Assembly: GCF_001440035.1 (NCBI RefSeq)
Contig: NZ_LJYG01000109.1
Coordinates: 1 to 43,640 of the forward strand
Direction of reading: 5' to 3'
DNA: 43,640 nucleotides
From: Bradyrhizobium manausense
GTDB lineage: Bacteria > Pseudomonadota > Alphaproteobacteria > Rhizobiales > Xanthobacteraceae
The notes beneath the pieces are model-generated. The model saw nothing but the letters and a program-made list of their open reading frames with translations, did not search any database and was not told where the DNA came from. How positions within the stretch are numbered: position 1 is the first letter of the stretch; every line of letters begins with the position of its first letter. Both the position numbers and the translations under genes were made by a program. Below, piece after piece: positions 26,122 to 34,923 of this stretch.

Positions 26122-27765
26122 ATGCAAAGCAAAAGGCTATCAACCGCGAAAGTTTTGGCCGAGCTCGATCGCAGAATGACGGCGCGCGCAACCGAGCAGA
26201 TCGGCGAGGCCATCTTCCACGTTCTGTTTTCCGCTGCTGTCCTTCATGTCTTCGATCCCGCGACGCTGGTCCCATGGAATGGACTTTCCGTGCGGGTCGA
26301 TCCCGTCGAGGCGGTTTTCGACTACTCGATGCCTGCTATCGGTTTCAGCCATCTCCGCTTGCGCAGCCTCAAGCCCGAGGTCAGAAGGCGGGCGCTTTCC
26401 TGGCTCTGGCAGTACGGCGGTCGACCGGCCATGCGGGGGGTTCTGGAAGCGAACGATGCTTATCCGACGGATGTGCAGGTGATGTTCGCAAAATGGCTCA
26501 GGGAAGAAAGTCCCGAGCTCTCCGCCCTGTCATTCGATGAGCTTCGCGCGCTGGGTCAATTGTATGATTGGGGTCTATCCGAATTCGGCGGGCTGCCTGA
26601 GCGGAGCGTGTTCGACAGGGTTGTGCGACGCCGGTCATCGGTGTCCCTCTTTGAGCACCTCGTGGATGAAACGTTTGTTGGGCGCGAGACTGAGCTCCAG
26701 GCTCTTCGCAATTTCGTTGGTGTGGTTGCACCTTCCATCTGGGAGAGGCTGCGTTCGTTTGTGGGACTGGAGTCTCAGCCGCCAATGGTGCTCTGGGGCC
26801 CAGGCGGAATCGGGAAAACGGCTCTTATCGGCAAGTTTCTTCTCGAGCACGTGAATGCGCCGCAATCGGGCTGGTTTCCGTTCTCATATCTGACGTTCGA
26901 TTCCGAGACGGTCGACATCCGCGAGCCTTTCACGCTTCTGGTGGCGGTCACCAGTCAGCTCGAATTTCAAGTCCCGGATGGCTCGGCTGGCGATTCAGAG
27001 TTTCCGAAGCCGCGTAAATGAATACAGAACGGGGCGGGACAGGCTGCGGCGAAGAGCAAGCGTCACCCGCAACCGTTCCGCGGATCTATCCAACGCCGAG
27101 GAGACTTTATACCGTTCGTTCGGTTCGATGCTTGGGGAGATTTCCCAGGCGGCGGGTGAAGAGCAGGGGGCCTCGCAGGTACCCGTACTTCTGGTCTTCG
27201 ACACATTCGAAGAAGTCTTCTACCGAGCCCAGGAAGAATTCCTCGGATTGTGGCGGATGCTGGAGAATGCGCAATCGGCATTCCCACGCATTCGGATCAT
27301 CATCTCAGGACGGATACAGCCCCGCGCTTCCTGGAGCTCGAGCGTCAAAGCCGTGGAGCTTCCACTTGCGACGTTGAGTGCACCGGATGCGCAGAGACTG
27401 CTTCTGAATTTGGGTGTCACCGATCCCACCGTTGCCCAGGCGCTTGTCCGTCAGCTCGGGGGAAGCCCATTGACGCTGAGGCTCGCAGCACGCGTTGCCG
27501 AATCAGAGGACGTTACCGCCGGAATAAAGGGAGTGGAGACGCGCCGCTTCTGGATATTCAGTGTCGCACAGAGCGTTGTGCAGGGCCAGCTGTACAGGCG
27601 GATACTCGACCACATCCATGAACCCGAGGTCCGCGCTCTCGCCCATCCGGGTATGGTCCTCCGGCGTGTCAACGTCGCGATCATCCGGATGTCCTTGCAC
27701 CGATATGTGGCCTTGGCAAAATCGATCAGGATCGGGAGGTCGCCGCGCACTACACAACTCCAGCA
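26122..27765 (+). pseudogene. STAND-type NTPase, frameshifted and truncated
   Basis: The first 300 residues comprise an N-terminal domain of unknown family (residues 1-180) and then FVGRETELQALRNFVG with Walker A GPGGIGKT (226-233). The frame stops at 27021, but a +1 shift near 26990 continues the same ATPase: VPVLLVFDTFEEVF (Walker B), IIISGR, a winged-helix-like LGGSPLTLRLAARV and RALAHPGMVLRRVNV. A second shift near 27680 leads to IRDVLAPICGLGKIDQDREV. The gene then ends abruptly at an IS256 scrap (27766), so the C-terminal repeat or sensor region is missing. STAND NTPases are signal-triggered switches in immunity and regulated cell death. Together with the preceding ATPase this is a dead copy of a two-NTPase system. 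Confidence 0.75.
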
Positions 27766-27820
27766 CTCCATGCGGGCCTGCAAGAAGACGCCATCGGCCC
27801 AGACGTACACGTATCGAGAA
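27766..27820 (-). pseudogene. IS256-family transposase scrap
   Basis: About 17 residues, YVYVWADGVFLQARMEC, match the catalytic start (first Asp) of IS256/Mutator transposases. It is wedged between the cut end of the STAND gene and the IS91 fragment. Confidence 0.6.
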
Positions 27821-28088
27821 ACTCCTCCCGCCGAGCCTCGATCCATTCCGCTCGGGCGAGCCACTGACACTTGGGGCAACTGCGGGAACGGCAGCTGTTG
27901 TAAGCGATCCGTCGTTCACCACAGCGGTCGCACTGTTCGACATGGCCTCCGAGCGCTGAAGTTCGGAAGCGCTCGATGGCAGTCATAGCTGCGCCTCGTT
28001 CGGTCGATAGCGAGGTCCAGTGCTGCTCTCGCCAGGCAGCACCGTAGCGACGGAATATATCCGCGACCTCCGGACCTGATCGGCCCAT
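27821..28088 (-). pseudogene. IS91-family transposase, N-terminal fragment
   Basis: The reverse-strand frame carries VADIFRRYGAAWREQHWTSL, AIERFRTSALGGHVEQCDRC and GERRIAYNSCRSRSCPKCQW, then LARAEWIEARREEFLD. This is the zinc-binding front (C..C ... C..C) of IS91 rolling-circle transposases. The HUH and catalytic Tyr parts are lost where the IS256 scrap begins. Confidence 0.85.
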
Positions 28089-28099
28089 GAGGCTGGCCG

Positions 28100-28537
28100 T
28101 CAGAAATGTTCGGGCGTTGGTGGCGAGGAAGCCTTGGGGATTGGACGCGGCAGCAGTTCAAGCGGGCTCGTCGCTACGCAAACCTTGTTGGTGGCGATCG
28201 TCAGAACCCGTTGGGAGACGCCGACCGAGGCGGGATCGGCGGCAGCGACGTGATGGAAGAAGGATCGGATCGCGGCTAGTCGGGCGTTGCGCGTTGCGAC
28301 GGAGTTGTTCCGCTTCTCCTCAAGCTCGTCAAGAAAGGCGAGAACGAGGTCCCGATCGAGATCCTCAAGGGCCAGCGCCGCCGGCTTCTTCCCCAAACGG
28401 GCGGCGGCAAAGAGGATCAGCATGCGCAAGGCATCGCGATAGCGGGCCAGGGTCGCGGAGGTGGCGTTGCGCTGCTTTGTCAATCGACGACGAAAGTACG
28501 ACTCCAGGAGCGGCGCCGGCAGGAGGTGTTCGTTCAT
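28100..28537 (-). pseudogene. Tyrosine recombinase (integrase), N-terminal domain only
   Basis: A 145-residue frame with the SAM-like core-binding domain: LLESYFRRRLTKQRNATSAT, LARYRDALRMLILFAAARLG, LEDLDRDLVLAFLDELE, RLAAIRSFFHHVA. The catalytic R-H-R-Y half is absent. The ATG overlaps the stop of the preceding recombinase fragment (ATGA), the arrangement of multi-recombinase modules that travel with IS91-like elements. Confidence 0.75.
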
Positions 28538-28727
28538 GCCGCGCCTCCGGCGAGGAAGGCGCGCTCAGCCGCGATGGCGAGGAGATCCGACGAGCCGGTG
28601 AGGTAGTAGGCTGTGTCGCTATAGTTGGCGTGGCCGAGGTAGGTGGCGAGTAAGGGCAGCAGCGCTTGGACGTCTGCGCGCTGTTGGTGCCACAGCTTGA
28701 GCCCGGGAAACACGGTGTCGCGCTCAC
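28538..28727 (-). pseudogene. Tyrosine recombinase, C-terminal end
   Basis: The last about 60 residues of an integrase: QALLPLLATYLGHANYSDTA, then YYLTGSSDLLAIAAERAFLA. LGH and the Tyr of DTAYYL are the final catalytic residues. The front of the gene is replaced by the serine-recombinase scrap beginning at 28736. Confidence 0.75.
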
Positions 28728-28735
28728 GGGCGTAT

Positions 28736-28922
28736 CTGGTCGATCAAGAGACTATCTATGCGCCAAGGCACGGCAACGACCTCCTGCTGCTCGGGCTCAA
28801 AGGCAGCCTCAACGAGTACGAGCTGGATCTGTTGCGCCAGCGCTCGCTCTCGGCCCGCTACGAGAAGGCGCGGCGGGGCGAGTTGGTTGTGACAGCGCCC
28901 GTCGGCTTCGTGAAGGCCGGCG
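28736..28922 (+). repeat. 187-bp duplicate of the serine recombinase gene
   Basis: Nearly identical (about six mismatches) to 39031-39217, encoding VDQETIYAPRHGND, LNEYELDLLRQRSLSARYEK and ARRGELVVTAPVGFVKAG of a large serine recombinase. Similarity breaks sharply at both ends. It is an internal gene fragment, not an element end. Confidence 0.9.
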
Positions 28923-29327
28923 GAGGCCGGCAAACTGGACCATTTTTGGCTAGAGTTTGCGCTGCGTAAATCTCCTCGGCTGGGAGGAGCGGACGACGAT
29001 GAAGGCCTCGAACTTTTCGTGCGATGGGCGGATTTGCGACCAGAACCACCGAATGCATCCATGAGCTTGCTGCCATTTTCCGCCGCCGACCCTCGGCTCG
29101 CTGAGCCGACGCGTGCCTACGTCGTTGGGCGTGGTGCAAGTCGCACCTCTGATTGCTGTGCTTGGCGCGCAGTTCACTCGGCGCAGCAAGTTTGTACCAT
29201 CGCTTGACGGCTGTGCCGCCGGATCTGTTGCCGCGCCGGCCAAATAGGACTTGGCATTGTAAATGCTTCAACAACACACTGTAGCTAGGCCGCATTATAT
29301 AGGCCGTCTCTATGCAGGAGTGTTTCG
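28923..29327. other. Unassigned region, probably more mobile-element scraps
   Basis: A minus-strand stretch (AVKRWYKLAAPSELRAKHSN) looks protein-like but is not placed. No intact gene. The promoter of the carboxylesterase must lie in the last part. Confidence 0.35.
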
Positions 29328-31004
29328 GTGCGAACCAAGTCAATCATAATGATCTTATTGAGATTTGTGATGTTCTCGACAAGTGCCGTGGCAGCGGCAT
29401 CGGACGAAACATGTCCCGGATGCGTAACACTTGAGGGAGGAATGGCAAAAGGGGTGATCGAGGATGGGATCCTGAGCCTCAAAGGAATTCCCTACGCGGC
29501 TCCGCCGGTGAGCGATTTGCGATTCCGCCCGCCATCTTTGCCTAATCATTGGCAAGGAATTCTTGAGGCAGCGAACTATCGGACGATATGTCCACAAATT
29601 GAGGATCCGCTCGAAAACTATCCCAAAGCGGCCATAGCGCATGAAGTTGTCGTAGGCGGCGTCAACACTCGTTTGTTCGAGGATGAAGATTGTCTATACC
29701 TGAATGTCTGGAAGCCTGCGAAGCAGGTCAGGAATCTGCCAATCATGATCTATCTTCCGGGCGGTGGCTTCATCGTCGGTGGCGCGTCGGACATTTATAA
29801 CGGGGCAGCACTTGCTCGAAAGGATGTGGTCGTCGTCACGATCAACTACCGTATCGGCTTCCTGGGATTTGCGGAGCTGGGGGCACTCGATTCGTCCTAT
29901 TCCGGTAGCGGCAACAACGGCCTGCGCGACCAGATCGCCGCGCTGGATTGGGTCCGCCGCAACGCGTCGGCGCTCGGCGGGGACTCTGATAATGTCACGG
30001 TATTCGGTGAATCGGCCGGTTCGATCTCAATCGCCGCACTCCTCGTGTCTCCCTCGCTAAAAAAAACATTTCAACGGGCGATCCTGCAGAGCGGGGCCTA
30101 CAATCTAATTCGCACCAGGAGATCCGCGGAAGCGGCGGCGAAAAAGATCATGGACGTCGGATCCTTAAAGACCATGGCCCACATCAAAGCGGCGCCCGTT
30201 CGAGATCTATTGCTGCAGGCCCAGGCTACCGGTGAGCCGGATGGTGTCTTCGCCCCCATCTCAGATGGTTCGTTGGTCGCCCTCGATCCTGCCGAAGCAT
30301 TCGCCTCCGGAACGTCGAGACATGTTGAGATCATGATTGGCGCGAATGCAAACGAAATGAACTACTGGGCAATGTATGACAGCAAGTTCCGCAATCCGTA
30401 CGTGGAAGACACCGATCTGGGCGCAAAGATCGATGTCTTCTCTATGTTACCCTCCATACGGGACACCTCAGAGGAGGAACGGGAGAAAGCAAAAGGCAAG
30501 CTCAGGCGCACCTATGAGAAGGTCCTTGGGATAACGGATCAAAGAACAATCGAAGCGGCGCTGGTTGATGACGTGGTAATGACGCAACCGGCAACACACC
30601 TGGCTGAGCGCCAATCGGCCTCGGGTGGCAAGGTGTGGCTCTATCGCTTCACTTGGCATGTGCCACCAAAGTATCTCGATCCTGCGCTGCCCGCTTTGGG
30701 CGCGTTTCATGCGATTGAACTTCCATTCATGTTCGGAACCGCCGATTTTAGCCAAATTCCAGGTGGTCCTGCCCTGTCGAAGGCCCCAGGCCCGGAAATC
30801 CTTCGGCTGACTAATCAGATGTTGACCGCGTGGACGAACTTCGCAAAAAAGGGAGACCCCAATGGCGATGGCGTGCCGAAATGGCCTTCCTATGATACAA
30901 ACACACACATTCTGATGGTGTGGTCAGCGGATTCTAAGGCGGTTGCGGATCCCGACCGGTCACGCCGTGAAATCTGGGAGAACTGGCACTTCAATCCTTA
31001 TTAG
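29328..31004 (+). CDS. Secreted type-B carboxylesterase
   Basis: A 558-residue alpha/beta hydrolase that cleaves carboxylic esters, probably in the periplasm or outside: a signal peptide covers residues 1-24 (RFVMFSTSAVAAAS). The family signature EDCLYLNVW is at 120-128, the oxyanion-hole YLPGGGFIVGG at 142-152, the nucleophile S229 in FGESAGS, the acid E343 in IGANANEMNYW and the catalytic H461 in GAFHAIELPFMFG. All triad residues are present and the length is normal, so the enzyme should be active. The start is GTG with GGAG seven bases upstream. It stands alone among mobile remnants. The substrate is unknown. Confidence 0.92.
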   Translation: MRTKSIIMILLRFVMFSTSAVAAASDETCPGCVTLEGGMAKGVIEDGILSLKGIPYAAPPVSDLRFRPPSLPNHWQGILEAANYRTICPQIEDPLENYPKAAIAHEVVVGGVNTRLFEDEDCLYLNVWKPAKQVRNLPIMIYLPGGGFIVGGASDIYNGAALARKDVVVVTINYRIGFLGFAELGALDSSYSGSGNNGLRDQIAALDWVRRNASALGGDSDNVTVFGESAGSISIAALLVSPSLKKTFQRAILQSGAYNLIRTRRSAEAAAKKIMDVGSLKTMAHIKAAPVRDLLLQAQATGEPDGVFAPISDGSLVALDPAEAFASGTSRHVEIMIGANANEMNYWAMYDSKFRNPYVEDTDLGAKIDVFSMLPSIRDTSEEEREKAKGKLRRTYEKVLGITDQRTIEAALVDDVVMTQPATHLAERQSASGGKVWLYRFTWHVPPKYLDPALPALGAFHAIELPFMFGTADFSQIPGGPALSKAPGPEILRLTNQMLTAWTNFAKKGDPNGDGVPKWPSYDTNTHILMVWSADSKAVADPDRSRREIWENWHFNPY

Positions 31005-31145
31005 TTCACAACCCGACCGCCACAGCAATCTACCGCGGTCGCGCTTCCGGGCCATGCTCGCGCGACATCCGCTGCCGACAGCCAAGATCGTCCACCAATA
31101 CGCCGTACCGTGGGCGAAGCTTGCGTAGGCGCCTCGGAGATGGGC

Positions 31146-31180
31146 GACGCCGCTTGGCGGCGGCGTCACCATTAATGGTG
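31146..31180 (+). terminator. Hairpins downstream of the carboxylesterase gene
   Basis: GACGCCGC, loop TTGGCG, GCGGCGTC (31146-31167) is followed directly by the palindrome CACCATTAATGGTG (to 31180). It lies 140 bases after the stop, with no T-run. It may be a transcript end or the boundary of the IS110 remnant. Confidence 0.35.
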
Positions 31181-31241
31181 ATGGTCCGCCCCGTCCTCCT
31201 CCTTCACCATAGGAAGGTCAGATCAAAAGAGGAGAGAATCA

Positions 31242-31560
31242 TGGCGCATCGCAATTTGCCGCGACCGGCGGCTGTCTATGGAATCGACATGGCAAGAACC
31301 TGTTCCACGTCGTTGGCCTGAGCTGCGACGGCACACCCATTCAGAAAGTTCGCTTTCGACAGGACATCCTTCTTCAGTTCTTTGCGCGCACAACCAAGCA
31401 TAGTTGGCATGGAATCCTGCGCCGGTTCACAGTGGCTCGCCCGGAACATACAGGCACTTGGTCACAAGGTGCGCCTGGTCCCCGCGCAATTCGATTAAGT
31501 CAAACAAGAACGATACCATCGACGCCGAGGCGATCGATGAGGCCGCGACGCGACTGAGCT
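31242..31560 (+). pseudogene. IS110-family transposase, N-terminal remnant
   Basis: Frames in series give AVYGIDM, then GKNLFHVVGLSCDGTPIQKV, RFRQDILLQFFAR, PSIVGMESCAGSQWLARNIQ, ALGHKVRLVPAQF and KSNKNDTIDAEAIDEAATR. This is the DEDD RuvC-like front of IS110 transposases, with at least three frameshifts. The rest is replaced by the IS3 end. Confidence 0.85.
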
Positions 31561-31615
31561 GGTCCCGATTGTCTGAACAGAATCTCCGCATCGATAAGTG
31601 GAGCGTCTGCCGTGG

Positions 31616-32083
31616 TTAGGCTGCCATGCGGAGTGGCAGTGGGTTGAAATAGGCTTGATCCGGCGTGCTGCCGTCAAGGATCGAGTGGGGACGTCTGGTG
31701 TTATAAAAGTCGAGATATCGGCCGATCGAGTTGCGCGCCTCGCTGACGCTGTCATAGGCCCGCAGGTACACCTCCTCGTATTTGACGCTGCGCCATAGCC
31801 GTTCGACGAACACGTTGTCCCACCAGGCTCCCTTGCCGTCCATGCTGATCGCAATGCCGTTGTCGGCGAGCACGCCGCTATAAAAGGCCTGTCCGGTGAA
31901 CAGGCTGCCCTGATCGGTGTTTGAAGACGTCCGGCTTGCCGTGACGCGCCAGGGCATCCTGAAGCGTCTCGACACAGAACGTCGCCTCCATGGTGATCGA
32001 TACGCGCCACGACAGCACGCGGCGGCTGAACCAGTCGAGCACCACCGCCAGATAGACGAAGCCGCGCGCCATCGGGAGTGGAG
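31616..32083 (-). pseudogene. IS3-family transposase (OrfB), C-terminal half, frameshifted
   Basis: Reverse-strand MARGFVYLAVVLDWFSRRVL, SWRVSITMEATFCVETLQDA, LARHGKPDVF, then a frameshift near 31925, then NTDQGSLFTGQAFYSGVLAD, NGIAISMDGKGAWWDNVFVE and YLDFYNTRRPHSILDG. The second Asp and final Glu of the DDE core are visible. The 5' half is missing because the group II intron is inserted just before MARGF. Confidence 0.85.
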
Positions 32084-32550
32084 TAAGAAGCGCGAACGCG
32101 CTTCTCCTCCCCGAACCGTACGTGCACCTTTCAGCGCATACGGCTCTCCGTTCAAGCTTGGCCCATGGCCATAGCAACATCATGATAGTGCGAGATGACA
32201 GTGCTGCGGGCTTCTTTTCGGAAATGTAGGGATTTTCCTCCGGATTGCGCCACCGGAATTACGCCTTCGGACTTGAGACAGGCCTGTAGAGTGCTTTTCC
32301 GTGCGGTCCGCCCCGTTCATTCCAACCAAACACGAGCCAGGTTTTCGCCTTGCCCGGTTCCGGGGCTCGATACCATTTCCGCATTAAAGGTTTGATGCGA
32401 GATCGGTATTTGTGCCCCAGCCAGTGCGCCATTTTCCAGAATACGACATGGTCGATGCGCCGGAATACGTGCGCGGTGAAGTCGGTGAACTTGTAGAACG
32501 CTGCCCATCCCGCCAGTTGGCGGTTCAGGCCAGCGATCATGTCGACCGTA
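32084..32550 (-). mobile_element. 3' part of a group II intron (maturase end plus domain V)
   Basis: The reverse strand carries the C-terminal maturase region of an intron reverse transcriptase (LNRQLAGWAAFYKFTDFTAH, VFRRIDHVVFWKMAHWLGHK, KTWLVFGWNERG). It meets an in-frame TAA at 32259 and continues FRWRNPEENPYIS in the same frame. Domain V follows at 32109-32146 and a short hairpin then leads to the exon. The exon is the IS3 transposase, so the intron inserted into the IS. Its 5' part, including the reverse transcriptase core, was removed at the IS21 junction near 32555. The 3' boundary is approximate. Confidence 0.85.
32109..32146 (-). ncRNA. Group II intron domain V
   Basis: Reverse-strand GAGCCGTATGCGCTGAAAGG, then TGCACGTACGGTTCGGGG. 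The strand halves pair (GAGCCGTA with TACGGTTC) around a bulge and terminal loop, the conserved catalytic hairpin of bacterial group II introns. Confidence 0.85.
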
Positions 32551-32555
32551 CTGAC

Positions 32556-32636
32556 ACTATGATGCGCATTCCGACGAAGTCGGCCGTGTATTCCGAGCGA
32601 AGCCGGCCGCCTATACCGATTGAAGCCGGCCGGGGA
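32556..32636. repeat. IS21-type terminal repeats
   Basis: Three imperfect copies of about 23 bases: ATTCCGACGAAGTCGGCCG, ATTCCGAGCGAAGCCGGCCG and TACCGATTGAAGCCGGCCG. IS21 elements carry such multiple transposase-binding repeats at their ends. This is the end next to istB and marks where IS21 meets the intron remnant. Confidence 0.75.
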
Positions 32637-32691
32637 TTCTGATGATCCCGGCCACCTGATGACGACGTCGTCGCGAGAGCCCGCCTCACCA

Positions 32692-33245
32692 GGTCAGTTG
32701 GTGGGCTCGTCGTCAAGCTTCTGCCGCTTGGCTTCGGCTTTGCGCAGGCTCTCGCCCTTGAGTGTGAGCCTGTGGGCGTTGTGCACGAGGCGATCGAGGA
32801 TGGCGTCAGCGATGGTTGGATTGCCGATGATCTCGTGCCAATGCTCGACCGGGAGCTGGCTTGTCACCACGGTTGAGCGCGGCCATGGCGATCCTCCATC
32901 ATCTCCAGCCGGTCACGTCGCTGCTCGGCGGTCATCGGGGCAAGTCCCCAGTCATCAAGGATCAGGAGCTCGACGCGGGCCAGGGTCCTGAGGAGTCGAG
33001 CATGGCGGCCGTCGCCCCGCGCGAGGATAAGCGCCTCGAACAGCCGCGGCAGCCTCTGATAGAGGACGAAGCGGCTGTCCCGGCAGGCCTTGTGGCCGAG
33101 CGCGCAAGCAATCCAGCTTTTGCCGACGCCGGTTGGGCCGATGATGAGCAGGTTCTGATGCCGGTCGATCCACTTTGGCGAAATCCAAAGCTAGATTGCG
33201 ATCGTTCGCCTCTGACGCACCAGGCGTAGTCGATCCGGTTAAATT
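32692..33245 (-). pseudogene. IS21-family helper ATPase IstB, damaged
   Basis: The reverse strand shows DRHQNLLIIGPTGVGKSWIA (Walker A), CALGHKACRDSRFVLYQRLP, RVELLILDDWGLAPM (Walker B) and the arginine-rich DRLEMMEDRHGRA. A frameshift near 32890 then leads to TVVTSQLPVEHWHEIIGNPT and IADAILDRLVHNAH. The N-terminal DIDYRA-type region is degraded near 33240 and istA is absent. Confidence 0.85.
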
Positions 33246-33420
33246 TCGTTCAATCATTCGCTGCTGCAGCTTTGCTCCATGAAGATCATCCGACCGATCA
33301 TCGTGGAGGAAATTGCCATCGAGAGGCTACGCTCCGATAGCTGGCTGGCCACCAATGTTCAATTATATGGAGGTGGGTGATCAGTATAAAGAAAGGGGGA
33401 ACGAGCTATACGAGGGCGTG
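33246..33420. other. Unassigned junction between IS21 and IS630 remnants
   Basis: No gene or repeat recognised. Confidence 0.4.
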
Positions 33421-33994
33421 CCGATTCAAGTCCACCTCGCTACGATCGGCTTGCAGATCGAGCGGTGCCGTTGCGGCGGTACTCATAATCGTAGCGCTCG
33501 CACCTTCCCCGTTCGGGCGGAATCGGTGCACCTCGCCGATGAGCTGGACGGGGCCTCGTCGAAGCGGACGAGCGGTCGCCCGGAATCAGGCGCTTCAGCA
33601 TATAGAGATCAAGTACATCTTTCATGCGGGCGACGCACTCGCCATCGACATAGAGAATGCACCACATATCCCGTGCGCCACGGCTTGAGGTCATTCTCGG
33701 CAAGCCGGCGACGCTCGGTCGTGCCCGACAACCCGTCATGATCAGAGAGCTTGACCATCGCGTCGGCTGGCAGCGCGTCCCGCGCCTCCGGCCGGCGGGC
33801 GCTTGGTCCGGTTGACGGTGGAGACGCTTACTCTGACGGTCCGGGCAATCTGCTCGTCGCGGCCGCCAATATCGGCTGCTAGTCTAGCAAAATCTGCGCC
33901 CGCTCGATCTTACGGCGGTATGTTTGCCGCCACTCAGCATCCAGGTCAGGTTGTCCCGCTCGGCTTGGCTTAATTCGATCCGGGTACCGTACAT
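33421..33994 (-). pseudogene. IS630-family transposase, degenerate
   Basis: Starts MYGTRIELSQAERDNLTWML at 33994. Pieces in three frames follow: RRLAENDLKPWRTGYVVHSL, CILYVDGECVARMKDVLDLY, LYAEAPDSGRPLVRFDEAPS and IPPERGRCERYDYEYRRNGT. The order matches the IS630-type transposases that carry a VCFDE motif. Several stops and shifts are present and the C-terminal third is missing. Confidence 0.8.
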
Positions 33995-34021
33995 TCATTC
34001 GTTTCCTCCCTGTCGGACGCC

Positions 34022-34287
34022 ATGGACGAATCAATCGATGAGTCAAAAATCAGACGCGCGCTTTACCGAGAAGTAGGGCCACTACCTGGCTTTCATCTAT
34101 ACCTACTCGTGCATGTTCTGACGCCCCCCCGCCGAAACCGACATGCAGCGCCACTTCTGCGCCAGCCCGCCTTCAGTCCACCAGATGATTGCGACCCTCG
34201 AACGAAATGGACTCATTTGCCGTCGAGCCGGTGCCCCAGAAGCATCGAAATCCTCGTGCCCCCAGACAACTTGCCGATCCTAACCTA
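34022..34287 (+). pseudogene. Winged-helix DNA-binding protein, damaged
   Basis: One frame reads FTEK, stop, GHYLAFIYTYSCMF and the next reads APPAETDMQRHF followed by CASPPSVHQMIATLERNGLI, CRRAGAPRSIEILVPPDNLP. Rejoined they give a LexA-type winged helix (FTEKQGQYLAFIY ... PSVHQMV.TLE..GLI ... RSIE.LV) of the small size common in alphaproteobacterial accessory DNA. One TAG and one frameshift in a homopolymer (CCCCCCC, near 34125) disable it. Confidence 0.65.
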
Positions 34288-34343
34288 GCTCGGGATCAAA
34301 CCGTCAAAATCACTGTGACGAGCTACTAGGAGTATCAGCCTCA

Positions 34344-34628
34344 TTGAGCTTGCCGAGTTATAATAGTGACTTTCGGTATCGTGCCCGCGCAGATCAGCAT
34401 CGGAGATCGCACGATTTTTCGGCCGTTCTTTTAATCCTTTTATTCAATGGGATCGGCCTCTATTTTGGCTACATATTCTCATCATCAGTGTTGGATCTGC
34501 AGAAGTGGCCGGTTGCTTTGTATTGCATCCTCTGGTTTTGGTCTCTTGTTCAAATAGCGCGCCGACCGAGATGGGCTTGGACCGCCCTCCAGCCCTTGGA
34601 AAGTGCATTGATGAGGGACGCCAAATAA
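34344..34628 (+). CDS. Small membrane protein of unknown function
   Basis: A 94-residue protein with two hydrophobic segments (FSAVLLILLFNGIGLYFGYI and a second from LQKWPVALYCILWFWSL), a polar arginine-rich N-terminus and a charged C-terminus. It starts at TTG with GGAG eleven bases upstream. No family recognised. It faces the next gene tail to tail (37-base gap). Confidence 0.55.
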   Translation: MSLPSYNSDFRYRARADQHRRSHDFSAVLLILLFNGIGLYFGYIFSSSVLDLQKWPVALYCILWFWSLVQIARRPRWAWTALQPLESALMRDAK

Positions 34629-34665
34629 CGCCATGGCGTCCCTAAGAGGGTTGTCTCTACATCGC

Positions 34666-34923
34666 TCAACGTGCAATTAAGCTCCGTAGGGTGACCAGAG
34701 AGAACATTATGATGGCTAATACTCCGATGAGCGATCCGAGCCCCTCGACAATCACGATCATGACAGCTGGAGCCGGCTGCTGCTTACTACCGATCGCAGA
34801 ATGAATGAGTAGCGATGGTGCAGTGACTAGAAAGGCGGCGCACGTCACGCAAAATAACCGCCATGACGCTTTCAACATTCTCTGAGATTTCCCGAGGACA
34901 ACGCCGTTAGCTGGGATAGTCAT
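34666..34923 (-). CDS. Small membrane protein of unknown function
   Basis: An 85-residue protein with two hydrophobic segments (about residues 22-42 and 53-78: FCVTCAAFLVTAPSLL and VMIVIVEGLGSLIGVLAIIM). A very strong ribosome binding site (AGAGGAG, seven bases before the ATG) supports it. Function unknown. Confidence 0.7.
   Translation of the reverse strand: MTIPANGVVLGKSQRMLKASWRLFCVTCAAFLVTAPSLLIHSAIGSKQQPAPAVMIVIVEGLGSLIGVLAIIMFSLVTLRSLIAR

Noticed and set aside
26955..26975. GTCAGCTCGAATTTC resembling a tts box
   Set aside because: It is inside the STAND coding frame and the TCGAAAG core is missing.
31495..32127. 210-codon minus-strand frame over the IS3 remnant
   Set aside because: It is a shadow in a neighbouring frame of the recognisable IS3 transposase.
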